From the NCBI GenBank assembly GCA_039583875.1, contig CM077163.1, positions 227,718,646 through 227,782,645 on the forward strand: DNA of 64,000 nt, read 5' to 3'. The notes under the pieces were generated by a model that was not told where the DNA came from, made no database searches, and saw nothing but the letters and a program-made list of their open reading frames with translations. Both the position numbers and the translations under genes were made by a program. This document shows, piece after piece, positions 33,003 to 44,950 of this stretch (position 1 is the stretch's first letter; every line of letters starts with the position of its first letter). This DNA comes from Platanthera guangdongensis (lineage: Eukaryota > Streptophyta > Magnoliopsida > Asparagales > Orchidaceae).

Positions 33003-36000
33003 TTGTCTGTATTTAGGCTTTGTGCTAGTTTTTGGATACGCTGCTAGGGTATTGTTTGATACGGGAGCGTCACACTCCTTTCGTGCATAATGCTTTATCC
33101 GGAGAATTGGATTTGAGTCATTCTCGGCGGATGCAGAGCTGAAGATGTGCATGCCCAATGGGTCTTCCATGACTATCGGGGCGAAGGGGCGCAATTGTTA
33201 GAGTTTAGATGGAGTTGACTTCATGTTGGTAGCAGTGGTTCTACTGCTGGTTGAGTTCGATGTGATATTGGGAATGGACTGTCTTGCAGAGCAGCGTGCC
33301 TGTATTGACTGTCTATCTAAGGTGGTGACCCTGAGAAGCGAAGGGCAGACAAAAGTTACGTTTGAGGTTCTTAGTGGAGTGGCATGTTACCTAATTTCGG
33401 CCATGCAGTTGGTGCGGGCAGTTAACCAGGGAGGAGTAACACTTGTAGCATTGTTGGAAGTTAGCTTTTCCAAGTTATCACTTGGAGAGGTACTGGTAGT
33501 GGCAGAATTCGAGGATGTGTTTCCTGAGATGATTCCTGGAGCACCTACTCGACGGGAGATTGATTTCTCGATTAAGTTAGTGTCAGAGACTATGCCTATG
33601 TCACGTCCTCCTTTTAGGATGACACCAAAGGAGTTGTCCGAACTCATGGTGCAGTTGCAGGAACTATTGGAGCAGGGGTATATTAGACTCAGTTCTTCAC
33701 CATGGAGTGCACCAGTGCTATTCATAAAGAAGAAATATGGTAGTATGGAGTTGTGCATAGACTACCGAGAGCTGAACAAACTGACTGTCAAGAATAAGTA
33801 TTCGATTCCTCGAATAGATAACCTGTTCGACCAGTTGATGGTGTCAATGGTGTATTCTAAGTTGGACTTGAAGTCAGGGTACTATCAATTGCGAATTCGA
33901 GACAAGGACATACCCAAGACAGCTTTTGGTATGAGGTATGGTCACTTCGAGTTCTCGGTGATGCCGTTCGGGTTGACGAACACGACGTTCATATTCATGG
34001 ATTTGATGAATCGAGTATTTCGAGAATACTTGGGCTCTTTTGTTGTCGTCTTTATCGATGATATTTTGGTATACTCTAAATCATAAGTGGAGCATGAGAC
34101 TCATTTGAGAATAGTTTTGCAAGTGTTGAGAGAGAACCAACTTTATGCAAAGTTCTCAAAGTGCGAGTTCTGGTTTGAGAAGGTGGCATTTCTGGGCCAT
34201 TTGATTAGTGGTGATGGGGTGGCGGTGGATCCAGCAAAAGTTGAGGACATCAGAGATTGGCCAGTTTTGAGCACTGTAGCGGAAGTTAGGAGTTTCCTTG
34301 GACTAGTTGGGTATTATAAAAGATTTATGGATAGCCCTGCCCCTCGCTTTATTGACTCACAAGGACCAAAAGTTCTTGTGGACTCAGGAGTGCGGTCAAG
34401 CGTTTGACACCTTGAAGGAAAGGCTGATGACAGCTCCAATCCTAAGTCTACCTAAAGGGACTTAAGGATTTCAGATTTTCAGTAATGTATCAGGATGTGG
34501 TCTGGGTTGCATGTTGGTGCAATATGACAGTGTGATAGCCTTTGGGTCTAGGCAGTTGAAGCCTCACGAAAGGAATTACCCCGTCTATGACTTGGAATTG
34601 GTGGTGGTAATTTTTGCATTGAATTTGTGGCGGCAATATGTGTATGGTGCGAATGTGGAGATCTTAACGGATCACAAAAGCATGAAGTATCTTCTATAAC
34701 AAAAGGACTTGAATATGTGGCAGCACAGATGAGTCGAGTTCCTTGGAGACTATGACGTGACGATTCAGTATAAGCCAGACAAAGCCAACGTAGTGGCAGA
34801 TGCCTTGAGTAAAAAATACTCTAGACAAAGGAGTTGATCGAAGCTCATGATGTGAGATTGCTGCGGGACTGTGAGTCACTTGGCATTGAGTGTGTAGCAA
34901 GAGGCGAGTCTGGCCTGGCTCGATTGAACTGGATCGAGTTGCAAAATGACTTATCCGATCGTATTCAGGAAGCGACTAGTTTGGATGAGGAGTTTTAGCT
35001 TCTAGTGTTAGAAGCTCAAAAGGGCGAAGGTAGCGCCTGGGAGATGATTGATGGGATCTTGAGGAAGGACGGAAGGATATGTGTACTATAGTTCGGCAAG
35101 CTCCATGAGGAGTTGATGTTTAAGACTCTTTTTACAAAGTACTCCATTCACCCGGGCAGTACAAAGATGTACTTAGATATGAAGAAATTCTTTGGTGGCC
35201 TAATTTGAAGCGAGATATAGCTTTGTACGTGAGTCAGTGCCAAACTTGTGCCTTAGTGAAGGCCGAGTGTCAGAAGTCGGGTGGGTTCCTGAAGCCTCTT
35301 CCTATTCCCGAATGGAAATTTGATGACATATCCATGGACTTTATCCATGGTTTGCCTCAATCGCAGCAGGGAAATGATGCGATTTGGGTGATGGTGGATC
35401 GCTTGACCAAAGTGGCTCACTTCGTCCTAAATCGGAAAGAGGATAGCGTGGAGAAGCTGATAGAGTTGTATGTTCGCAACATTATGCGACTACATGGGAT
35501 TACTAAGGGTATAGTTAGTGATCGAGATGGACGTTTCAAATCCAAAGACTGGAGGTTGGTTCAGAAGAGTCTGGGCACGAAGCTCAAGTTCAGCACAACA
35601 TTTTATCCTCAAACTGATGGACAAACAGAAAGAGCGAATCGTACAATGGAAGATATGTTGAGAATATGTTCCCTCAATTTTTGGAAGAAGTAGGAAGATC
35701 AGCTCTTCATGGTAGAGTTTGCCTATAACAACAGTTACCAGGAAAGTATCAAGATGGCGTCACATGAAGCTTTGTATGGATGGCGGTGTCAAACACCGAT
35801 GTCTTGGGCAGAGGCGGGAGACACCAAACTTTTGGGGAAATAAGTGGTGGCCGATGCTTGTGAATTGGTGCGGACCATACATGAACGCATGAAGGTTGCC
35901 CAGGACTGGCAAGCAAAGTATTTTAATGCTCGTCATAGGATTGTGGAGTTCGCGGTATGCGATTGGGTTTATCTGAAGATTAAGCCATTCAAAGGCGTTT

Positions 36001-36401
36001 TGAGGATTCGCCAACTCAAGAAGCTGAGTCCGAGGTTTTTGGGACCGTTCGAGGTTATAAAACTTATTGGAGAAGCAGCTTACTGGTTAGCATTATCTGC
36101 TGAGCTGAGTGGATTACACGATGTCTTCCATGTCTCCGTCTTGCGGAAATCCTTGGTGGAGGCTAGTGTTGTGATCGAATCGGCGACGGTGCCGGTAGAA
36201 TAGGACTTGACGGCGAAGGTCCGTCCAGTTGGCATAGAGGATTCAGAGGTTCGGCAGTTGCGGAACAAAGAGGTTAAGCTCGTGAAGGTGCACTGGGACA
36301 ACTGCGGGCGAGACGAGTTCTCTTGGGAGTGTGAACAGACAATGCGGGAGGACTTGCCAAAGCTGTTTACTTCAGGTATGTTTTGTCTGAGTGCATGCTA
36401 A
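33003..36401 (+). pseudogene. Tekay/Del-like pol with chromodomain (many stops)
   Basis: Protease core VLFDTGASHSF at about 33052. Reverse transcriptase 33510-34086 ([39 protein letters not shown], catalytic [12 protein letters not shown]) with a stop at 34084-34086, continuing 34087-34407. RNase H 34511-34699 ([16 protein letters not shown]). Integrase 35205-35693 (zinc-finger C..C, MDFIHGLP, VSDRDGRF, YPQTDGQTERANRTMEDMLR). A further block 35844-36203, then a C-terminal chromodomain at 36240-36370 (KVHWDNCGRDEFSWECE). Stops or shifts occur near 33088, 33199, 34084, 34380, 34697, 35691 and 36202. Domain order and chromodomain place it among chromoviruses. Confidence 0.93.
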
Positions 36402-36423
36402 ATCACGAGGACGAAATTCTTCT

Positions 36424-36437
36424 AAGTGGGGAGGAGC
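36424..36437 (+). promoter_or_regulatory. Polypurine tract
   Basis: AAGTGGGGAGGAGC directly before the 3' LTR start TGTAAC at 36438, the expected plus-strand priming site. Confidence 0.85.
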
Positions 36438-38375
36438 TGTAACACCCCGGTTTTCCAGACGTGCGGGGAAGAACTTAGGAGAGTAAATTTGGATGTTACA
36501 ATAAAAAGTTTTGGAGTTGCAACCTTTTTTATTCTATCTGGCGTTCGACGAACGTCGAACGGCGTTCGACGAACGTCAAATGGGTTTCTTGAGGTTTGTG
36601 GTGTTGCATTCTTTCGACGAACCGTCGAACAGATATGCCGACGGATAGATCAAATCTGATCTAAGGTCCCAGGATTTTCCGCCCAAAGGGCTTAAGAAGG
36701 GCCGAGCGAGATTTCTCCACATTTCTCCTCTTTTTTAAGTTGATTTAGGGTTTGGGCGAGAGAGTTAGGTGTAATGTCCCGGTTTAGAGCTCAAAGGCCC
36801 ACAGAGTAACTATGCAGCGTGTCTCGCCCCGGTGCCCTGCTATATAATTGCAGTTCGTGCCACCCAAACCCATCTCTGGCCTGTTTCTCAGCACGGTAGG
36901 TTTTTGCGCATGCAGGGATTCGAACTCATGTCGCCTTGACAAGGCACCTTCCACAATCCTCATCACCAGCTGAGTTGTAGCTCAGCTGGTGATGAGGATT
37001 GTGGAAGGTGCCTTGTCAAGGAGGCGTGGGTTCGAATCCTCACGTGCGCAAAATCTTGTAGATTCTTGTTGTACCACCGTAGCGCCTTAGGGCGAGACAA
37101 GCTGCATTGTTACGCAGTGGGCCTCTGAGCTCTAAACCTTAGGCTGCTGGTGGTTCGAGCGATGTCGTGGTCCTCCCGGGTCATTACATTAGGGGAGGAA
37201 GAAGAGAGCTTTCTTCCGCCATTGACGAAGCTTCAGAGCTCCGATCATTGTTTTGAGGCCAGATTCGTGTAGAGGATGTGGAGGTGCTCGTTTTCATCCC
37301 CGCAAAGCAAGTTTTCATGGCTAGGAAGAGGAGTCGTAGGGTAACGACATTTCTCCTTTCAGTTTTAGGATGTGTGCATGGCGTCTACTCTTTTCTTGCT
37401 TTCTTTCAAGCATTTTAGGCACCAGATCTCTCAAGTGAGAGGGATTTGGGTTGCCATGGCTCAAGAGGTGCCACCGGGTCGATTGTGTCCATCCCCGTCA
37501 TGATATTACATTAGAGATCCGCTCCATTAGTGGATTAGGCATTGTGAGTGAAGCCGTAGTCGCGACCGTTAGTCCGACTTGATGATGTTGCATAGCGAGC
37601 CTTAAGGATTGTGTAGAAATCTGTTAGCGGCAAGACGTCGTTTGTGATGATGATTTTCCCCTTTTTATGTGAGTACGTGTGGCTAGAACCTGACCAGGTG
37701 GAAATTAGAGTACAAGTGGGGGCACGGGGATGGTATGGTACAAATGTTGGATTATGTTGGGAAAGGAATGTGATTGAGATGTGTTAAGGCGTGGTTTGTC
37801 TCTGTGGTCCGCTAGCTAGCATGTGACATTTCAAGTCATGTGTGGAGAGTGTCCTGACGAGACAAGTCCCCTTCTGTGAAACTGGAGAGAACACCAAGCT
37901 TTGGACAAGCCCGGACGATCACAGCTGGGTCCCGCTGGGTCTCCTTCGTTGGACTTGGTCCCAATATTGGAGTCGGTCCTGGGTCGTTGCAAACAGGTGG
38001 GGTCTAGCAAGGGTTCTTATCATCGGTTTGTTTGAATGGCGGAATCCTGACGTGAGAAGTGAGAGCTTGCAGGAAAGCTCGGGGTTTGAGACACATGAGC
38101 GGGTGGGGCCTAAGCAAAAGTTCCATGTGGCGGCTTGTATGTCGTTGGGGGAAATTAGAGTACCCTTGTGTTTGTGGCTTGAACGACGATAGGGAAATTG
38201 GAAGTACCCGATATGATGATGTGTTAGAAGCATACGATTTACGATGCCTTGGGTGAAACCCAGGATTGCATTCATGCTGCATTGTAGGCTCCTTTATTTT
38301 TCATGCTCAACTTAGAAACATGTTTGTTGCATAAGACATCCAAACCTGTTTTTATAGAATTACATGTTATTGTAT
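36438..38375 (+). repeat. 3' LTR, truncated and carrying an insertion
   Basis: Matches 29025 to about 31100 of the 5' LTR, then breaks after TACATGTTATTGTAT (38375). The last 520 bp of the LTR are missing. It lacks the 20-bp minisatellite (only TTCGACGAACGTCGAACGG words at 36541-36580) and holds a foldback element at 36770-37188. The loss of its end removes the right-hand target duplication. Confidence 0.9.
36770..37188. mobile_element. Foldback element of head-to-head tRNA-like modules, copy 2
   Basis: Starts TGTAATGTCCCGG and ends CCCGGGTCATTACA. The flanks are TTAGG (36765-36769 and 37189-37193). The sibling LTR at about 29860 has a single TTAGG in otherwise matching sequence, a clean empty site. 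The arms are diverged inverted copies. At the centre a tRNA-like module starts on each side: on the right, A box TAGCTCAGCTGG (36978-36989), B box GGTTCGAATCC (37029-37039) and a GTGGG/CCTCAC T-stem; the left arm mirrors it (GGGATTCGAACTC near 36905). Shared outer blocks (GTTTAGAGCTCA, GGCCCAC, GTCTCGCCC) show that the arms descend from one unit. Confidence 0.87.
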
Positions 38376-38377
38376 CG

Positions 38378-39500
38378 TGTACCGGATCGCGTGTGTGGCT
38401 AAACAGTCGTCACCCGGCAGTGCCGGACAGCCCCGGTCTAGGCCGATCACCTCCCTCAAATCGCCAGGAGACAGGCGGTCTCGCCGTGGCCGGCCTCCGT
38501 GAAGGCCGTCCAAGACCTCCCATCCTCGGGCGTCCTCACCGCGGCCGACCCTCGCAAGGGGCCGGCCAAGGCCGGCCAATCCTGGGCTGCCTCCCCATGG
38601 TAGACCCTCACAAGGGCTAGCCTAGGCTGCTCAGTTCCAGGCGACCTTTCCGCGGTTGCGGGGCCTGGCAAGGCCGCCCAATCCCAGGTTGCCTAATCGC
38701 GGTCGGCCCTCGCAAGGGACGTTCAAGGCCGTCAGGATCCGGGCAGCCTCGCCGCGGCCGGCCCCTTGTGAGGCCCTCCCGAAGTTGCCCGCCCCCGGGC
38801 GACCTCTCCACGGCCGGCCGGCCTCCGTGTGGAGGGGCGGCCGCTGGCCGCCCGAGCTGTCGTCGTCGGACTGCCATTTTTCGCGGGCGGGCCTTCCTTC
38901 GGCCTAGGGGCAAGGCCGTCATTTCCTAAGAGTGGCGATCCGCGTGAACATTTCCAAGCGATCCTATTGGCCGGTCTGGTAGTTATTAGGCAAAATTACT
39001 GGACCGCGCTCATTAAAATCTATAAGTAGGCTCAGTTCTACTTAAAAGGGTCTTCTTTCCGGTTCACTCCGTTAAACTCCTTTCTCTCTTCCCCTTCTCT
39101 CTGCAAGATCTACGTCCAAGGCCGCCACTGCAAAACGAGATGAAGACCATGAGGACAAGACGAGGTTTGCGAGCACGCAAGTCAAGGAGATGCGTGAAGC
39201 CGCCTCCACAGTCACGTCAAGACAACTCTGAAGGAAGGAAGCGCCCGTATCTCCTGTGAACAAGCATCAGAAGAACGCCAAAGCTGCATGACGGCCAGTG
39301 GAACTCGTCGCTCTTTCTCCTTCTCTCTCATAAATTGCAACGAGCCGCGGTCTGTCGCTCTCGTTCTCCTCCCAGAAACTCTGTAAGAAACACTCTTATA
39401 GTGGAAGTTAAGTCACCATCATACCGATCGCGTGGTTTTCATCCCGATTGCGGGTTTTTCACGTCATCAAGTATTCATCTCAGCATCTAGTTTATCTTTC
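38378..39500 (+). mobile_element. LTR-like segment with GC-rich array and TATA box
   Basis: Starts TGTACCGGATCG right at the truncation point of the preceding LTR. It has CTATAAGTAGG (about 39020) after a GC-rich upstream half, a leader-like CT-rich region (39060-39380) and a U5-like GCGTGGTTTTC..GCGGGTTTTTCACG near 39440. After TTTCA (about 39500) comes CTATTGGCACGCCCGG, which loosely recalls the TTGGC-type primer sites of Tat/Athila elements. No target duplication was found, so boundaries are approximate. Confidence 0.55.
38480..38830. repeat. ~55-bp degenerate tandem array
   Basis: CTCNCCGCGGCCGGCCCTCGCAAGG-type words recur at about 38481, 38533, 38589, 38644, 38692, 38747 and 38801. About seven diverged copies in the U3-like part of the LTR-like segment. 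The ORFs on both strands here are shadows. Confidence 0.75.
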
Positions 39501-39739
39501 ACTATTGGCACGCCCGGCCACTAACGGGCTAAGACAGTTCACATAAAGATCCCCAGACAAAACTATTGTTTAGACTTCAAATAAATTCACATCAAAATTG
39601 ACTCAATTTCTTGATATCCCATTGGAGTATGGCTAAAATCGGAATCGTTTGACCTGATTTTGAGTAATTCAAATGGCTCGAATTTAGTATGTTTGGCAAA
39701 TGATTCGACGAAAAAGAACACGTACGGAGGGCACACCTT
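39501..39739. other. Spacer
   Basis: Short sequence between the LTR-like segment and the next MITE; no gene seen. Confidence 0.35.
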
Positions 39740-40208
39740 GGGTCAGTTTGTTTGACCGTTTTTCCTCCTTTAAGTTGGCATTGGAACTTTATTGGGCAGT
39801 ACGATCTGTTTCGTTTGACCGTTGCGTTGTCAACGTGCCAATTTTTGGCGTTCCCATCGACGCTTTCCGACAGGAGCTTGGCTCTCGTTTTCAATGCAGC
39901 TTTCCCCCCACCAGCGCTTAATTACTGTATTAATTTTCGCAGTCATTTATATAATTATTATATTATTATCATAAGTTCTAAATTAATAGGAAATATTTAT
40001 TATAATTCATTATTATCATTATTTATTATTATTCATTTTAATTAGTGTAAAATGTAAATTATTTTTATAATTAAATGTAACAGAAACATCATCACTGTTT
40101 TACCAAACTGTTTTGTTATTCTGAACAGCTTCATTCCAACAGTTTCATTTCCACAGCTCCATTCTCACAGCTCATTTTGTCCCCGTCATCGCCGAAACAA
40201 ACTGACCC
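39740..40208. mobile_element. MITE with GGGTCAGTTTGTTT ends
   Basis: The left end GGGTCAGTTTGTTTGACCG and the right end, complement of GCCGAAACAAACTGACCC, form the terminal inverted repeat. The flanking CTT on both sides could be a 3-bp duplication. The interior is non-coding and partly AT-rich. Confidence 0.65.
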
Positions 40209-40384
40209 CTTACTTGAGCGTAGAAAAAAAAATGTTCCTTTTGAGTATCTTCTGTTTGGGGCGACATTTTTGCTCTGATGAGTTTGAAAAAAAAAAACTC
40301 CATCATCATGAAATTTATGAAGTTCTTTAGGTGAACTTGAACGTTCATTCACGAACGACAATTTGTAAACACTTGTTTCACTTA

Positions 40385-40602
40385 GAGTCCGTTTGGTTCC
40401 ACGATTTTGCTCCGTTGAGTTCCAACCGCAGCCTCATTTTTTTGTAACTGTTTGGTTAGCACGCTCCGACCCCAAAGTCGCTCCTTTCTCAACGTCACAG
40501 CCGATCCAACGCTGCTTTCCGGCAGCTGTCCGGAGCTCCTTTCTCAAAGCTCCATTCCCAATGTTGCTATTTCTCACCGCCACCACCAAAACAAACTGAG
40601 CC
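40385..40602. mobile_element. Small MITE with TTA duplication
   Basis: GAGTCCGTTTGGTT at the left and the complement of ACAAACTGAGCC at the right are inverted. TTA lies on both flanks, the 3-bp duplication of Tourist/Harbinger-type MITEs. GC-richer interior without coding evidence. Confidence 0.65.
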
Positions 40603-41338
40603 TTAATACTATCAAGTACCATCCTCAAAACCGTGAAGTTTTTATGTCCGGGTATCACAAATAGAGATTCATGCGGGTGAAATTTTTAACATGGATTTTA
40701 CAAAAAAAATAATATTCTAAGATCCTATTTATGCATAAAAAAACGCCTTTAAAATAATATTCGACTGGATATGTTAAAATCTGACCGTAAATTCGAAGGA
40801 AAATGAAGTTTTTTTGAGGGTGTGATGGCAGATCACATGAATAGAATTTCACCCGCTAAATTCTCATTTACACTGCCGTACATAAAAATTTCTACTCATA
40901 AACACCCTAAATATTGAATGTGAATTATTGGCTTGCTGGTCTGCCATCATTACTATATTTTGTCAGAATATTAAATCTATGCGTATAAAGTTATGCTTGT
41001 AGAGCCTCTGCTATAAGCCTATAACTAATAACTTCACTTGTAGGTAATTATTGGCACCTTAATCTTTTCAAATTGCTGTTTTATGACTTTATCTGTAATC
41101 ATATAAAAAAATGAATTATTATGTCATTATAATTAGGATGTATCATCTAATTAATTTCCACAAAGTTAGCCTAAACTGTATATCGGGACAAGCCAACTGC
41201 ATATGCTCTCCTCTTCTTCTACATTGCTTGATTTCTCTCTTCACATGGTGTATTCATCTTCTTCGTTCAAGCTCATTTTATCGGAAACTGAAGGAAGCTA
41301 TCGGGAAAGTGAGTTGACGATTGTTGGAATTTAATTAA
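40603..41338. other. AT-rich spacer
   Basis: Contains an inverted pair around 40625-40910 (CGGGTGAAATTTTTAACATGG against ATTTCACCCG, with AAATTCTCATTT), probably another decayed MITE. No gene. Confidence 0.4.
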
Positions 41339-41774
41339 GGCTCTTTTTGGCACGGTAGTGACTGTCGTAAATATATGGGTTAAACCGTCATTCGTTAAGG
41401 ATCACCTAACAAACATAATTCGTTTGAACATAAAAGTAGATGAATTGAAGTTCCTTAGATGGGTGTTAACGAATGACAATTTAACCCCACCTAAGGAACT
41501 TCAATTCATCCACTTTTATGTCCAAATAAACGAAGTTTGTTTTATGATCCTGAATAAATGACGATTTAACCCATGTGTTTACGACCTCCATTAGGCTCTG
41601 TTTGGCATGGTGGTGGCGGTCATGAACATGAGGGTTGAATTGTCATTTGTTAACACCACCTATGAAACTTCATCTACGTTTATGTTCAAACTAATGATAT
41701 TTGTTAGGTAATACTTAACGAATGACGGTTTAGCCCAAGTGTTTACGACCCCCATCACCATGCCAAACAGAGCC
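41339..41774. mobile_element. Composite Tourist-like MITE with TAA duplication
   Basis: Begins GGCTCTTTTTGGCACGG and ends CCATGCCAAACAGAGCC, flanked by TAA on both sides. A second full left end (TTAGGCTCTGTTTGGCATGG) lies inside at about 41593, so two related MITEs are fused: the first lost its right terminus. The first half also has an internal hairpin (AAAGTAGATGAATTGAAG against CTTCAATTCATCCACTTTT). Confidence 0.78.
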
Positions 41775-42786
41775 TAATTAAGAGAGAAAGTTGTTTGGAG
41801 CCTTCCTAATTCAAAAATGCTTGAATGCAGTCAACAACTATGAATGACAGGTGGAAAATGACAAATGTGTAAATTGAAGTTTTGAAAGACAAAATAACAC
41901 AACAATTTTCACCCACATTCTTTAAAAAAAAATATTTAAAATAATATAAGAGAAGGTGTAATAATATAAATTATTGCAAATAAAATATAATTTTTTAAAC
42001 TTGAATATTATATTATATTTTACCCGTGTGATCATGCATCGACCCAACATGTATTAACTATTTTACCCGTGGGAGAAGTCTTCGTTATAAAACAGTAAGC
42101 TACATCTAAAACATATTTTTGGAATATTATATATTTAGTAACTAATATATTTAATTATGTGTTACTTTTTTAATAATTTGACATTTAAATAAATAAATAT
42201 TAAACCTCAACAGAAATAGGAAAAGGTAAGGTGAGCTGTACGAGTTCACAAAAATACAAGATAATATTATACTCATGTCTAAAATATACAAAAAAAATCA
42301 CTAAAAAATAGGTCTCACTCAAAATAAAAACACTAGACTCTTTATTTTCTCAACTTTACATGCCTAATTATAGGAGTCACATACTTTTGTGTTGAGTGGG
42401 GTCTACTTTTTGTAATTTTTTGATATAATTTAGACAGAGTATAGTATTATTCAAAATATAAATCTTGCTATGTTAATCACTGGTGATTAAAGCTGGCATT
42501 ATTATATTAAATTATAATCAGTATTATTATATATTAATCCCCATGTTGGCATGTTCCTACTAAATTAAATTAAAAATTAATTATGAACAAATAGTATAAT
42601 AATCTTTGCTTTTTAGTTACAAATTAAAATTTATTTGATAACCAAATGGAAATAATCATCGATCCAAGCTGCCAGCTTAATTTTTAATTTATTAATTAAT
42701 TTAAAACGACCGGCGACTTTGCTTTCAAATTGCTGTACGTAGGCATTAGTTGGATTTTATTTCTTCGCCATCACACTGCATGCAAT
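41775..42786. other. AT-rich spacer
   Basis: No ORF with coding character and no clear terminal repeats. An inverted pair around 42270-42430 (ATAATATTATACTCATGTCTAAAATATA... TTTAGACAGAGTATAGTATTATT) may be a further small MITE. Confidence 0.4.
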
Positions 42787-42791
42787 ATAAC

Positions 42792-43408
42792 TGTTGAAGC
42801 CAGAAAATTCTTAACCTCAGAAATTGGACCAAACCTGTCTAAGATTACTGCCTCAGAAGCTAGATCGGACAGGTAGGGTAGCAAGAAGGAAGGAACAGGT
42901 CAAACAGGATCTCAGACGTTGCGGCAGGAAGGACCCACCACGTACCCGGGCTCTCGTAAGGAGCAACCCCTTCTCAACCAAGAATGGCCGAACTGGGTAC
43001 AAGAGAGGTTATCTGGCAAGGTCGCAAAGCCGCGAGTTGCTCTAAGGAAAAGGAATCCGAAGACTTGACCGATAACTTGAAACGCGCGAGTATCCTGCTC
43101 CCGATTTTTCGGTCCTCTCTCTCGTACCCCTGGGGTCCTATTTATAGGCCAATGCAAGGGGAGGGGGGGGGGTCATTTTTATACCCCACCCCCTGGCGAC
43201 CAGGCGACTTCCAGAGGAACTCGCAAGAACCGGGCGAGAAACTCGCCTAGTCGCCTACCTGGCGAGTATGCGAGGGGAGCTCGCCTATGCTCGCCAGGCC
43301 TTCCGCGATCTTGAAATGCGGACTTTGGCTTCTGCCTTGACTTGTTGACCTTGACCTCTGTTGTCTTGGCTGTGATAGGACCCACTCTCGACGAATATGA
43401 GTTGTACA
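42792..43408 (-). mobile_element. Solo LTR 1 of the TGTACAAC family, TSD ATAAC
   Basis: On the plus strand it starts TGTTGAAGCC and ends GAGTTGTACA, flanked by ATAAC (42787-42791 and 43409-43413), perfect. The orientation is minus because the TATAAATAG box of sister copies reads from the TGTACAAC end. It contains CCTATTTATAGG and a poly-G run (about 43160). 617 bp, no internal domain. Confidence 0.9.
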
Positions 43409-43413
43409 ATAAC

Positions 43414-44924
43414 AATATTCATTATTTAAATATATGTTAATATACATGTATTATCTCGATAATAAAATAATAAATCATCTTTATTTATGAACTTATGATA
43501 TTGAAAATATGTATGAAATTAAAGGCAGCTTTATTTTTTTACATCATTCAAATATTGATTCATTATTTAAATAATATTTAATGGCCTTAGAATCTTAGAT
43601 GATGCCACCGTTCTAAGTCGGTGATTGGAGACACGTGAGTATTGAATATTGTTGTGGGTCGTCCTTTAGTATTGTTGTGGGTCGTCTTTTTTCGGACCGG
43701 AGAATCGGAGCGTCTTAGCTTTACTGCTCTGGGTTGAATTGGACGTGCAAACAATCAATGAGAATCAAGCAGCAATGATAAGAGATTTTTTTACCGTAAA
43801 AACTCCGGAAATGAAAAGGGTGAAAAATCACTTTGTTGGATCTGTGTTTGACCAAAATCTACTATTTGGCTTGTTTATAATTGCTTGGAGTCTCTCGGTA
43901 TGTGACATGAAACCTCTCCGTTAGCAGCTTTGAGTACAATTAAAGAAAGCTGTAAAAAAAACCAAGTCCATGAAGCTTGGAGGGTATCGTCCACGGGAGC
44001 GTTTCTCAGTGTCTTCTTCTGAGCTCACTGATCTGTCTAAGTGAGTAATGAACGTTGCTCGGACTTTGGGAGCAGAGTGAATTCTAAGCCGAGAAACGAT
44101 CTAAAACTCACATTCTCGTTGGAAAACAGCACAACCCGGCCTCTTTGGTCTCGATCTGGAGTTATTTGACTTCAAATGAAGGATTGTGAGCCTTTTATAG
44201 TTTTTTGAAGGGACATGCTGGTAATTGCGTCGGACTGAATCTTATATTCACAAATGATGTCGCTCCATTTTGATCACATGTATCACCAAATTTCACAAAT
44301 TGACGAACATGCTCCCCGAGTGGCCCAGACAAGTTGACCGACAGCGGTGACGGCGGTTGTAGACGAGGGAGGCGGCAGCGGCCCCGGAGAGCCCATAAGA
44401 GAGAGCACCCATGATGGCCTTGTGTGCGTGCGGGCCGTGCTTGCATGCATGTTCGTTCTTTGCGCTCCGACTCATCTTTCAAGGTGGTTAAGGTGGTTCC
44501 GGTCTCTTCGAGCTAGCGTGCGCGAGTCGCGTGCGAGACCTGCTCGGTCGGGTCAGTTCGCTTGAGAGTTTCGGTCGAACACCGATCGGTTTGACTCAAT
44601 AATCTCCAGGGGAGTCTCATCAAATACCATAATTTAATTGTAAAAATAATTATTACTATTTTAAGCCTAATTAAGAATGAAATGTTACAAGAAATATTAA
44701 ATAAAAATATAATAAGTCATTTTATCATTTCTGTATCAGATTGAGATATGGAACAGTGCGCATTCTCAAATATATACTGAAAAAAAAATCAAAATATGTT
44801 AATAATTAAACTTACCTATCAACGGTAATCCATGCCTTCCGACAAATAATTATTCAACAAATTAATAAAGCCACGGACTTCAATTAAACTTGGGAAACTT
44901 TCCTTTTTTTTTTATAATAGAATA
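43414..44924. other. Spacer without recognisable gene
   Basis: Mixed composition with a GC-richer part (44290-44560). I see no conserved protein segment, tandem repeat or terminal repeat that I can support. Confidence 0.35.
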
Positions 44925-44950
44925 TCTATACTAATAGTATAAGCGAAGCC
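44925..44950 (+). other. Helitron 5' terminus
   Basis: TCTATACTAATAGTATAAGC with a short imperfect palindrome TACTAATAGTA. The TC start and AT-rich first 20 bases fit plant Helitron left ends. Confidence 0.8.

Noticed and set aside
36978..37050. Possible functional tRNA gene
   Set aside because: A and B boxes and T-stem are good, but the acceptor 5' strand does not pair with the 3' side and the sequence sits in a mirrored foldback element.
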